Under the pieces are notes generated by a model. It did no database searches and was not told the origin of the DNA. It was given only the letters and a program-made list of their open reading frames with translations. This document shows positions 14,606 through 22,171 of a stretch of 22,463 nucleotides of DNA, piece by piece. The translations under genes and the position numbers were made by a program. The stretch lies in IMG/VR virus record IMGVR_UViG_3300040960_000697, positions 1-22,463 of that record; one strand, 5' to 3'. Numbering within the stretch: position 1 is the first letter of the stretch; each line of letters starts with the position of its first letter. The stretch is from a virus.

Positions 14606-15270
14606 GACAGATTTACTACCAGAGCTTACAGAAAATTGTTAATATGGAGCGAACTAAAGACTTTGTTCCATATTTCAATCCTCTATCGGACGAAAACTTA
14701 GAAAGCGGTGTTATTAGACGCTTATTCGAGTCAGAGGATTATAGGCATCACGAATACTTCGGGGTAGTAAGCCATAAGTTTTATAAGAAACTTAAAAAAG
14801 ACTCTAACTACGTTAAACGAACTATAGAAAACGACGAAGATAAAGCCGACGTTTATAGCTTTTTTCCTAAACTAGATAAGGTTAATTTAGTCTTACAAGG
14901 GGATAACTGGCATCCTTTATTTTCTGATATCTATAGACTTTTAGCAGATAAATTAGATTGGGGTATAGATTTTAGCGATAAGAGTTTAAAAATGGAACCT
15001 ATTTACTCTAATCATTGGATAGCTTCGGTAGATACCTTCGAAGAGTTCTGTTTAGACTTTCTTATACCTGTAATAGATACTATAAACGAATCTAAAGTAC
15101 TTAGAGATTTATGTAACCAAGACGCTAACTATATCTCTAGAGAAAAGTTATCGCCTGAGTTATGCGAGAAGGTATTCGATAGACCTTATTACACTTATCA
15201 TCCGTTTATATTAGAGCGTTTATTCCCTATATTCTGCTATCTTAGAAATAAAACCGTTAAGCATATATGA
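14593..15270 (+). CDS. Uncharacterised protein in glycan cassette (225 aa)
   Basis: Opens with RVRQIYYQSLQ and DFVPYFNP, then HHEYFGVVSHKFYKKL, a DVYSFFPKLDKVNLVLQGDNWHP segment and PIYSNHWIA, ending in YYTYHPFILERLFPIF. I recall similar proteins among glycan-synthesis genes in Bacteroidota and their phages, and the arrangement could be a glycosyltransferase-related fold, but no clear DXD or nucleotide-sugar motif is visible. It overlaps the following glycosyltransferase by 4 bases (ATGA), so the two are coupled. The linkage to glycan work is mostly contextual. Confidence 0.6.
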   Translation: MLRVRQIYYQSLQKIVNMERTKDFVPYFNPLSDENLESGVIRRLFESEDYRHHEYFGVVSHKFYKKLKKDSNYVKRTIENDEDKADVYSFFPKLDKVNLVLQGDNWHPLFSDIYRLLADKLDWGIDFSDKSLKMEPIYSNHWIASVDTFEEFCLDFLIPVIDTINESKVLRDLCNQDANYISREKLSPELCEKVFDRPYYTYHPFILERLFPIFCYLRNKTVKHI

Positions 15271-15965
15271 AATTTTTAGTACTTGTACCGATTTATAGAC
15301 GTTACGACGTTTTAAGGCTTTTTAACGAAGGTTTAGAAGTTTTAAAGGGTAAAGGCTATAATATAGAAGTTCTAGCCGTAGGAGACTTAAAAGACGAACC
15401 TATAGCTAAAGAATTAGGTTATAGATACGTTACTCATCGTAATATCTTAGGAGAAAAGCTTAATAAGGCTCTTAAAGTAGCTAAGAATATAGATTTCGAT
15501 GCGATGTTAATGCTAGGTAGTGACGATACTTTAAACGCTGAGATTTTAGACTTCTATATCGACTCATTTAACAAGGGTTATAAGTTCGTAGGGTTCTTAG
15601 ATTGCTACTTCTACGACTTAGAAAAACGTAATATGATTAAATGGAACGGCTATATAGGACATAGACAAGGAGAACCTATAGGCGCTTGGCGTTGCTTTAG
15701 AAGAGATTTAATAGAAGAACTTAACTACGAGCTTTGGGCGAATCAACACCACTCTATAGACTATACGATGTGGGAGAAGATTAAAAAAAGACCCGATTTA
15801 CTTAAGGTTAAATTATCCGGTAATCAGTTTATTTGCGACTTAAAAACTTCGGAAAATGTAACTAAATTTCGTAAATTCGATAACTCGGTAATAGTTAACT
15901 CTTTAGACGGGTTAAACTTATTAGAAGCAAACTTTAAAAACAAGATATTAGACTATGGAAAATAA
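15267..15965 (+). CDS. GT-A type glycosyltransferase (232 aa)
   Basis: The start LVLVPIYRRYDVLRLF (about residues 4-19) is a family 2-like opening for nucleotide-sugar binding. After NILGEKLNKALKVA comes a strand and the acidic motif GSDDT (84-88), in the position of the DXD metal site, then GEPIGAWRCFRRDLIEEL (135-152), like an acceptor-side segment. It would transfer a sugar from a nucleotide donor; acceptor unknown. No membrane helix is visible, so it is probably cytosolic. The stop overlaps the next gene by 11 bases. Placement among virion genes suggests modification of the phage particle or of the host surface during late infection. Confidence 0.75.
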   Translation: MKFLVLVPIYRRYDVLRLFNEGLEVLKGKGYNIEVLAVGDLKDEPIAKELGYRYVTHRNILGEKLNKALKVAKNIDFDAMLMLGSDDTLNAEILDFYIDSFNKGYKFVGFLDCYFYDLEKRNMIKWNGYIGHRQGEPIGAWRCFRRDLIEELNYELWANQHHSIDYTMWEKIKKRPDLLKVKLSGNQFICDLKTSENVTKFRKFDNSVIVNSLDGLNLLEANFKNKILDYGK

Positions 15966-16545
15966 CATTCACGAAACCGCTATAATAGGCGAAAACGTAG
16001 TAATAGGTAAAGGTAATACTATTGGTCCTTACTCAGTTATTCACGACGGAGTAACGATAGGGGATAACAACGAGATAGGAAGTTTTGTAGTTATCGGAGG
16101 TAGAGGAGAGATTAGAAAGGCTAACGAGTTTAACGGTAGGATTCATATAGGATGTAATAACCTTATAAACCATCACGTAACGATAGACAAATCTATTGAA
16201 GGAGATACTGTTATTAGAAACAATAACTTTATAATGACTAAAGCGCATATAGGTCACGATGTTAAGATTATTGATAATGTAACTATATCTTCTGGTGCTA
16301 ATATAGGAGGTCACGTTTGGATAAAATCACACGCTAACGTAGGTCTAAACGCAGAGATACATCAGAGATTAGTGATAGGCAACGGTGCTATGATTGGTAT
16401 GGGTAGTTCTATCACTAAAGACGTTTACCCATTTATTAAGGTGGTAGGAGTTAATAGAATAATCGGTTATAACGATAAAAAGATTAAAGAGCTTGATTTA
16501 TCTATGAGAGAGGTTAGAAAACTAGGTAGAGAGTTTGGAGAATGA
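15955..16545 (+). CDS. LpxA-like left-handed beta-helix acyltransferase (196 aa)
   Basis: Hexapeptide repeats run through most of the protein (IIGENVVIGKGNTIG, VTIGDNNEIG, then later turns), the sign of a left-handed beta-helix. The likeness to LpxA (UDP-GlcNAc acyltransferase) is detailed: IHIGCNNLINHHVTI, then AHIGHD at 97-102 corresponding to AHIAHD of E. coli LpxA with its catalytic His (here H101), GGHV (H120 matching the LAGHV His) and IHQRLVIGNGAMIGMGSSITKDV matching the VHQFCIIG region. It is 196 residues against about 262, with most of the C-terminal helical domain missing. It probably acylates an amino or hydroxyl group on a nucleotide sugar; the exact substrate is unknown. Overlaps both neighbours, so it belongs to the cassette. 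Confidence 0.82.
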   Translation: MENNIHETAIIGENVVIGKGNTIGPYSVIHDGVTIGDNNEIGSFVVIGGRGEIRKANEFNGRIHIGCNNLINHHVTIDKSIEGDTVIRNNNFIMTKAHIGHDVKIIDNVTISSGANIGGHVWIKSHANVGLNAEIHQRLVIGNGAMIGMGSSITKDVYPFIKVVGVNRIIGYNDKKIKELDLSMREVRKLGREFGE

Positions 16546-17294
16546 AATTAGCAGCTTGTTATACCGTATTTAACGGAGTAGAGTTATTAGAACACGCTAT
16601 TAACTCGGTTAAGGACCACGTAGACGAAATAATAATAGGATTCCAAACCGTAAGTAATTACGGTAATGAATGTAAAGACATTTTAAAATTTATGGCTAGA
16701 TTCCCTAGCTATACTTACTTTTCTTACGAACCAGATTTAACGGTAGATTCTAAGACTAACGAAAAGAGAAAACATCAAAAGCTAATAGAATTCGCTAGGA
16801 GTAAGAATTGTACTCACTTTTTCCTATCCGCTACAGACCACTTTTACAAAGAAGATGAGATATTATACGCTATAAATGTAGTATTAACTACTGGTGTGAA
16901 AACTACTTACTCTAAGATGATTACTTACTTCAAAGAGCCTACTTTAATGTTAGAGCCTTTAGAAGAGTATTATATGCCGTTTATATGTAGTACTTCGGTT
17001 AATATGGGTAATATGTCTCCGGTATTAGTAGACCCTGCTTGTGCTTTTAAACCATTCGCACCTTATTACGTTTTTAGAGAAGATGAGGTATTAATGCACC
17101 ACTTCTCGTGGGTTAGAAAGGATATTAATAGTAAGTTAGATAACGCTGCGGCGAAAGTAAACTGGTTAGATAAAATAGACGAGTTTAAAGAGAGGTATAA
17201 TAACTTTAAGTTAGGGGATAAATTCCCGTACTACCCTAAACACAAAATAGTAGAGACAGAGGATATATTTAATTTACGTAATATCGAATTATAG
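16542..17294 (+). CDS. Glycosyltransferase-like protein (250 aa)
   Basis: Starts LAACYTVFNGVELLEHAINS and VDEIIIGFQTVSNYG, as in family 2-like transferases. EKRKHQKLIEFARSKNCTHF leads to LSATDHFY (residues 95-102), where typical relatives have a DADEFY-type metal site; here only D99 remains acidic. Later VLMHHFSWVRKDI (183-195) and a following KLDNAAAKVNWLDKI resemble a conserved acceptor-side helix of such enzymes. It is likely a sugar transferase working with the upstream genes, overlapping the acyltransferase stop (ATGA). The weakened acidic motif could mean altered metal use or loss of activity. Confidence 0.7.
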   Translation: MKLAACYTVFNGVELLEHAINSVKDHVDEIIIGFQTVSNYGNECKDILKFMARFPSYTYFSYEPDLTVDSKTNEKRKHQKLIEFARSKNCTHFFLSATDHFYKEDEILYAINVVLTTGVKTTYSKMITYFKEPTLMLEPLEEYYMPFICSTSVNMGNMSPVLVDPACAFKPFAPYYVFREDEVLMHHFSWVRKDINSKLDNAAAKVNWLDKIDEFKERYNNFKLGDKFPYYPKHKIVETEDIFNLRNIEL

Positions 17295-17319
17295 AATAAA
17301 AAATTATTTTTAGTAAAAT

Positions 17320-18588
17320 ATGGAAGAGAACAAGGCAAGTAATATTTTTTTCGTAAACCTTACGACTAAAAGCGTAACTCCGGACGTAGATATAAGAAAG
17401 AATAAAAAGAAAGATTACATCTACTTCGGTAAGGATAATCTTTTTCCAGATTATTTAATCGACTTAGCAGATAACTGTTCTATCCATAGAGCTTTATTAG
17501 AGACTAAGACTAAGTTTATAGCCGGAGAAGGTTTTTACTTCGAAGGAGAAGATAATCAAGTAGCTCAAGCTGAAAGGTTTTTAGAAGGATTAGATAAAGA
17601 CTTTTTAAGAAGAACGGCTATAGATATGGCTTATTTTAACGGTTTCTATTGGCAGTCTAAGTTCGAAAGAAGCGGTAACGTAGCTTACTTACGTAACGTA
17701 GATTTTTCTTACGTTAGAAGCGGTAAAATGAACGAGAACGGAGAAGTAGACAAGTATTATTTTTCTCCAGATTGGAAATTTGCCACTAAAAGAAATTCTT
17801 TTAAACCTGAGGACGAAATTTACAAGCCTAAGCCTATCGCTTCTTGGCAATCTTCGGATAGAATGTTAGTTAGAGAAAGAGGAGAATTAGTTAACGGAAT
17901 GTGTTACTCTCCGGGTAAATTATTTTACGCTGAGCCATCTTACTTAGGCGCTTTAAATTACATCGAGATATCTAACCAAATAGCTGAATTTCATAAAAAT
18001 AATTTAGATAATGGAATGGTAGGTTCGATGCATATCCATTTATTCGAGGACTTAAGCGACGGAGAAAAGAGAAGGAAGGTAGAGAAGTCTATTAATAATA
18101 AGTTTAGCGGTTCTGAGAACGCTGGTAAGGTAGTAGTAACTTGGTCTACTAATCCGGATATGAAAACGATGGTAGAATCTATACCTGTAAACGATTCTCA
18201 CGAAATGTTTACTCTACTTAACGGTAAGGTAAGCGAAGAGATTATAATGTCACATCGTACTCCTATGGCTTTAGCAGGTATTAAAGTAGCTACTGGTTTA
18301 CAATCGGAGGAGAGCTTAACTCGTGCTAATATGGAATACTATCAGAATACGGTAATTAGACCTTCTCAAGTAGTTATAGAGGAGAATTTAGATAAAGTAT
18401 TAGAGCGTAACGGTATCAGCGTTAAATCTAAGATTAAACCTCTTAAGCCTATTGATATTTTAGGTTCTGAGGAGTTAATGAGTAGAGTAATGACTATTAA
18501 CGAGATTAGGACAAGTGTTTTAGGTATCGAGGCTTTAGAAGAAGGAGGAGACGAATTTTTAAACGATAATAATAACGAGTTAGATTAA
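17320..18588 (+). CDS. Portal protein (422 aa)
   Basis: Forms the ring at one head vertex through which DNA passes. The features fit Bacteroidota-type phage portals: an N-terminal DYIYFGKDNLFPDYLIDLADN, HRALLETKTKFIAGEGF, a region around FNGFYWQSKFERSG and YLGALNYIEISNQIAEFHKNN, then GSENAGKVVVTW and SEEIIMSHRTPMALAGI before a C-terminal helix ending VVIEENLDKVL. The length of 422 is within the family range. It lies about 16 kb after terL and after the capsid gene, an uncommon position; usually it follows the terminase. The stop overlaps the spike gene's ATG (TAATG). Confidence 0.85.
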   Translation: MEENKASNIFFVNLTTKSVTPDVDIRKNKKKDYIYFGKDNLFPDYLIDLADNCSIHRALLETKTKFIAGEGFYFEGEDNQVAQAERFLEGLDKDFLRRTAIDMAYFNGFYWQSKFERSGNVAYLRNVDFSYVRSGKMNENGEVDKYYFSPDWKFATKRNSFKPEDEIYKPKPIASWQSSDRMLVRERGELVNGMCYSPGKLFYAEPSYLGALNYIEISNQIAEFHKNNLDNGMVGSMHIHLFEDLSDGEKRRKVEKSINNKFSGSENAGKVVVTWSTNPDMKTMVESIPVNDSHEMFTLLNGKVSEEIIMSHRTPMALAGIKVATGLQSEESLTRANMEYYQNTVIRPSQVVIEENLDKVLERNGISVKSKIKPLKPIDILGSEELMSRVMTINEIRTSVLGIEALEEGGDEFLNDNNNELD

Positions 18589-20357
18589 TGGCTTTAGATT
18601 TAGGTATATTTTTAGAAGGCGCTCAGAGTACTTTTAAGGTAAAGGTATCAGAGAACGACCAACAAGCTCAATACTTAATAGATAAGCTTGTAAGTTCAGA
18701 CGGTTCGGTAACTATTACCGAGACTAACGACGGAGGGATAGAGACTATTGATTTAACTGTCGCTGGTGGTAGTGATACCAATATAGCTAATACAGACTTA
18801 ACGAATGACGCTAATCATTCAGTTAACTTAAACACGTTCAAACAAGGTTTTACTAACGGAGAAGTCGGTATTGGTACTGCAACGCCTGATAATTCATCAC
18901 AACTTGAAGTATCTGCAACAGATAAAGGTTTATTAATTCCAAGAGTTACTACGGCTCAAATGAATGCGATTAGTACGCCAGCCACTAATTTACTTGTGTT
19001 TAATACGGATTTAGAAGCGTTATACCGTTATGATGGTTCAGCGTGGGTTGCTTTATCTGCTGGTTATGGGATTGTTGAAATTGTCCGCAGTTCTGACGCG
19101 GGGATTCCAACTTTTTACGCTGACATACAATCGGGGTTAAATGATGCCAATTTATTAGGTGGGGATATTACTGTTACTTTACACGATAATATAACAACAA
19201 CTGCGGCTATTTCTACAAATACAACAACGAATATCGATAATATAACTTTCGACTTAAACGGCTTCACTATTACTAATACCGCTAATGATTCAAGTGCTGT
19301 TATATATAACAAGCTACAAAATAATATAATTAGAATAATAAATGGGTCTATAATAAAAACTACTGGAACTGGAAATGCTTTACATTTCGTATCTGGTATT
19401 GGGGATTTGTATATGTCTAATTGTTACGTTTATAGTGAAGCAGGTTCAGCTTTACTGGTAGATTTGTCAATAACACCAATTAATATTTGGGAACTAGGCG
19501 GCAGTACTTTTAAAACTAATACTGGTTATGGTGTTTATTTGAATAATGTATTAGGAGGTGTTTCGTTAACAAATTTTATTTCTATCAGTACAGGTTCTGG
19601 AATGGCTTGTTTTTTAAATGCTGGTGGTGATGTTACTAATTTCAAAGCAATAGCAGAAGGAACTGGAACAGCTTTGAGAGTTAGGTCTGCTGTAACATCA
19701 GCGACGAACTTTGATGCTAAATCTAATAGTGGTAATTGTGTTTTATTGGAGTCGCTAAATCCTATAGTCAAAGATTTTACAGCCATAAGTGTATCGGGTT
19801 ACGCTGTTTATTCTTCTACGAGTCCCTACAAGATAGAAAATTTTTATGCTAAGACTACTAGTGGAATAAGAGCGTTAAACGTACCTAGTAATTCAATATT
19901 AATTAACGGCGATGTTTTTAGTGATACTACTGATTGCGCCTTTATTGCTGACGCTGAAAGAGTTGAAAATGTAAACTTTACCACTAATTCGGGAAATTAT
20001 GCTGTACTTTCAAGATTCACGACTAATTGGATTAATTGTACTTTTAGGAATAAAGATGGTGTGCCATTTTATAATTATAGTACTTCCAATAGTAAATTAA
20101 AAAGATGTACTTTTATAAGTGAAAAAACTACAGGGGGTTCAGCACACGCCACTATTATTGACGACGGAGCATCTGTTCTTACTTTTGTTAATTGTGATTT
20201 TGAAGTTGCTGATTCAACAGTTAATTGTATAAAAGGTAATGTAGCTATGAATATGAAAGTGGCTAATTGTAGTTTTGACAATGCAACAACTCCATTAAAT
20301 GCAAACATAACAGTAACAGCGTCAACTGATTTAGGGAATGGGAATAGACAATATTAA
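18588..20357 (+). CDS. Tail spike / fibre with beta-helix (589 aa)
   Basis: Three parts are visible. Residues 1-70 are a short attachment-type region. Residues 92-158 contain VGIGTATPDNSSQLEV, KGLLIPRVTTAQMNAI and NLLVFNTDLEALYRYDGSAW, a linker motif common in fibre and surface proteins of Bacteroidota and their phages. From about 165, FYADIQSGLNDANLLGGDITV begins a repetitive Asn/Ser/Thr-rich region with short hydrophobic turns, typical of a right-handed parallel beta-helix. It probably binds or degrades a host surface glycan; no catalytic residues can be assigned. From about 18770 on, codon use changes (more ACA, AAT, GGT and TTG), suggesting that most of the gene was exchanged recently. 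Confidence 0.72.
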   Translation: MALDLGIFLEGAQSTFKVKVSENDQQAQYLIDKLVSSDGSVTITETNDGGIETIDLTVAGGSDTNIANTDLTNDANHSVNLNTFKQGFTNGEVGIGTATPDNSSQLEVSATDKGLLIPRVTTAQMNAISTPATNLLVFNTDLEALYRYDGSAWVALSAGYGIVEIVRSSDAGIPTFYADIQSGLNDANLLGGDITVTLHDNITTTAAISTNTTTNIDNITFDLNGFTITNTANDSSAVIYNKLQNNIIRIINGSIIKTTGTGNALHFVSGIGDLYMSNCYVYSEAGSALLVDLSITPINIWELGGSTFKTNTGYGVYLNNVLGGVSLTNFISISTGSGMACFLNAGGDVTNFKAIAEGTGTALRVRSAVTSATNFDAKSNSGNCVLLESLNPIVKDFTAISVSGYAVYSSTSPYKIENFYAKTTSGIRALNVPSNSILINGDVFSDTTDCAFIADAERVENVNFTTNSGNYAVLSRFTTNWINCTFRNKDGVPFYNYSTSNSKLKRCTFISEKTTGGSAHATIIDDGASVLTFVNCDFEVADSTVNCIKGNVAMNMKVANCSFDNATTPLNANITVTASTDLGNGNRQY

Positions 20358-20377
20358 AATATTTAAAAAATTAAAAA

Positions 20378-20794
20378 ATGGCAATAGTAATAACAGAAGA
20401 TTGGACAATTGAATTAGGTATTGATACCGATACTGGACTAAATAAAAGGTTAGTTGTTGATACTCCAGTAATACAAGTACCACGACAAGAGGTTACAACA
20501 CCTAAAATAGTGGTTCATCTTAGAGAGCAATTATACAACGCTACAAGCGGGATAGTAGTAGAAGATAAAACAGAAGGTTATCAACTTGTAAGAGGTCAAG
20601 AGCATAAGCACTTTGATGGTTCGCAAATGCAAGAAAAAGACGATTTAGGTAATTTAGTTTTTGAAGCTGATGGGACAACTCCAGTAATGGGTAGAACTCA
20701 AGCCTATGAGCGTACTATTTATGCTTTAGAGAATGGCTTATTTAATAAGCAACAATTATTAGACGGTATTAAAGAGTACTATAAAATAGTATAA
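20378..20794 (+). CDS. Hypothetical protein downstream of spike (138 aa)
   Basis: Opens VITEDWTIELGIDTDTGL and later has VVHLREQLYNATSGIVVED and QAYERTIYALENGLFNKQQL; mostly beta then helical, with no membrane segment. Codon use resembles the preceding spike rather than the rest of the window, so the two may have moved together. By position it could be a fibre-associated or fibre-assembly protein, but I recognise no family. The A-rich leader (ATTAAAAAATGG) is a good start. A gap of 74 bp without a gene follows. Confidence 0.65.
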   Translation: MAIVITEDWTIELGIDTDTGLNKRLVVDTPVIQVPRQEVTTPKIVVHLREQLYNATSGIVVEDKTEGYQLVRGQEHKHFDGSQMQEKDDLGNLVFEADGTTPVMGRTQAYERTIYALENGLFNKQQLLDGIKEYYKIV

Positions 20795-20868
20795 CTCTTA
20801 GGCAGTAACAAGTGCTTAATAATTAGTATATTTAATAGTATAGTAATTAACACAGAAATTATTTTATA

Positions 20869-21030
20869 ATGAACGAAAACGACTTAAAAAACATCGAAGT
20901 AGTATTCGCTATTGCTAGAAAAGAATTAGCGTTAGACGAAAACCAATTATTAGAAATAATAGACTTAAAAAGAAGGCTATTTAATGAGATTAAAAACGAA
21001 GAGGAAACTAATTTAAAAGTAGAGGAGTAG
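20869..21030 (+). CDS. Small acidic hypothetical protein (53 aa)
   Basis: An open frame with ATG at 20869 and TAG at 21028-21030. The product is highly charged and probably helical: NDLKNIEVVFAIARKELALD followed by an ELxxIIDLKRRLFNEI-type segment. It fills an otherwise empty stretch, codon use (TTA, AGA, GTA) matches the genome, and it is closely followed by the next gene. The start overlaps a TATAAT-like stretch. No family recognised. Confidence 0.6.
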   Translation: MNENDLKNIEVVFAIARKELALDENQLLEIIDLKRRLFNEIKNEEETNLKVEE

Positions 21031-21044
21031 TACCTTATAGAATT

Positions 21045-21353
21045 ATGTTGGACCTAGATAGCTTATTTAAGTATATGGTAACTGGAGGGGGTGCAGTAGT
21101 TGCTTACTTCTTTAAGAGTATTCATAATGGTATTAAAGAGCAAGAGAGAAAGGTGGAGATTATGCAGATTGAGCTATCTAAATTAGAAAACAGATTAGAA
21201 CTAATTGATAATAAGACTTCGACACAAGTAGAGAGGTTAGAAGAGCTTAGTAAGATTCAGTTCGACCAACTACACATAGAAATTAACGAGTTAAAGACTT
21301 ATGTTAATTCTATTAATACTAATATTCAAGAACTAGTTAAAAGTATGTTATAA
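21045..21353 (+). CDS. Membrane-anchored coiled-coil protein, possible holin-like (102 aa)
   Basis: A short hydrophobic stretch, about residues 8-23 (FKYMVTGGGAVVAYFF), is followed by a long charged coiled coil (KEQERKVEIMQIELSKLENRLELI and onward) to the end. One membrane segment plus a coiled coil is seen in small phage membrane proteins, including some lysis proteins, but the segment is short for a holin and no endolysin lies nearby in this window, so lysis is only a possibility. The final ATAATG overlaps the next start. Confidence 0.6.
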   Translation: MLDLDSLFKYMVTGGGAVVAYFFKSIHNGIKEQERKVEIMQIELSKLENRLELIDNKTSTQVERLEELSKIQFDQLHIEINELKTYVNSINTNIQELVKSML

Positions 21354-21937
21354 TGAGCCTAGCAGAGACAAAATTAATAACGGAGCAAGAGGTTAAGAAT
21401 TGGACCGATATATCTAATAACGTTCAGAGTAGTAGTTTATCCTTTGCTATAACTATGGCTCAGGATTTATACGTAAGAACGGCTTTAGGGGAAAAGCTTT
21501 ACGAGGAGATTTTAACTCAGGTTAAGAATAATACCTTAACGGCTTTAAATACTACCTTATTAAACGGTAACGACGGACTTTTTAGAGGTATTAAGAGCGG
21601 TTTAGCCTGGTGGGTAGCTTATACGGTTTACCCTTATTTACATTCTAAGGTAAGTCCTACGGGTATTCAGTCTAAAAGTACGGACGAGGCTACTTCTATC
21701 GATAGTAGGTCGTTAGAGATTAGAAAGAACTTAGCGAAGAAGAACGCGGAGTATTTAATAGACCAGTTAATCTGCTACTTAAGAGATAACGAGAACGATT
21801 ACCCTCTATTTAGAGATTCTGACTCTTGTTGTACTAATTTAGCTTTTGACGGTTACGGTAACTCAGGTATTATCACTGACGATGAGGACCATTTAGACTA
21901 TTATAGAAGAGATAACGACGGATTTAAACCTTTGTAG
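21353..21937 (+). CDS. Head-tail adaptor-like protein (194 aa)
   Basis: A helical protein: ITEQEVKNWTDISNNV, then FAITMAQDLYVRTALGEKLYEEIL, LFRGIKSGLAWWVAYTVYPYL and a long IRKNLAKKNAEYLIDQLICYL helix. This arrangement resembles the adaptor (gp6-like) proteins that sit under the portal, and Bacteroidota structural proteins of that type. A C-terminal Cys-Cys and an acidic tail are present. It is not far downstream of the portal gene. No motif is decisive, so the role is likely but not proven. Confidence 0.6.
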   Translation: MSLAETKLITEQEVKNWTDISNNVQSSSLSFAITMAQDLYVRTALGEKLYEEILTQVKNNTLTALNTTLLNGNDGLFRGIKSGLAWWVAYTVYPYLHSKVSPTGIQSKSTDEATSIDSRSLEIRKNLAKKNAEYLIDQLICYLRDNENDYPLFRDSDSCCTNLAFDGYGNSGIITDDEDHLDYYRRDNDGFKPL

Positions 21938-21940
21938 AAT

Positions 21941-22171
21941 ATGGCTTTTGAGATAACTAATAGCGGAGGTTTTTTTAAGATAAAAAATACTATTACTAAC
22001 GAGGTAAAAGCGATAGCTAAAAACGATATTAGATTTGTTTTAAGAAATGATTTATCTATCGTTAAAGGTGCTAACTTTAGATTTGCTGTTATAAGCGATG
22101 CAAGTGAGGTTACTACGCCCTCTGCTACAGATTTAAATGATTTATTAACTAAATTAAATAACTTAACATAA
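21941..22171 (+). CDS. Small virion-like protein (76 aa)
   Basis: Beta-rich start FEITNSGGFFKIKNTIT, then NDIRFVLRNDLSIVKGANFRFAV and a C-terminal helix ATDLNDLLTKLNNL. Small proteins with this ending (T.P.A.DL..LL..L) precede fibre genes in related phages, in my recollection. The function is unknown; position between an adaptor-like gene and a probable spike fits a minor structural role. TAATG overlap with the next gene. Confidence 0.6.
   Translation: MAFEITNSGGFFKIKNTITNEVKAIAKNDIRFVLRNDLSIVKGANFRFAVISDASEVTTPSATDLNDLLTKLNNLT

Noticed and set aside
20801-20860. Imperfect AT-rich inverted repeat (AATTAGTATA / TATAGTAATT) as operator
   Set aside because: One mismatch in very AT-rich sequence; such matches arise easily by chance.
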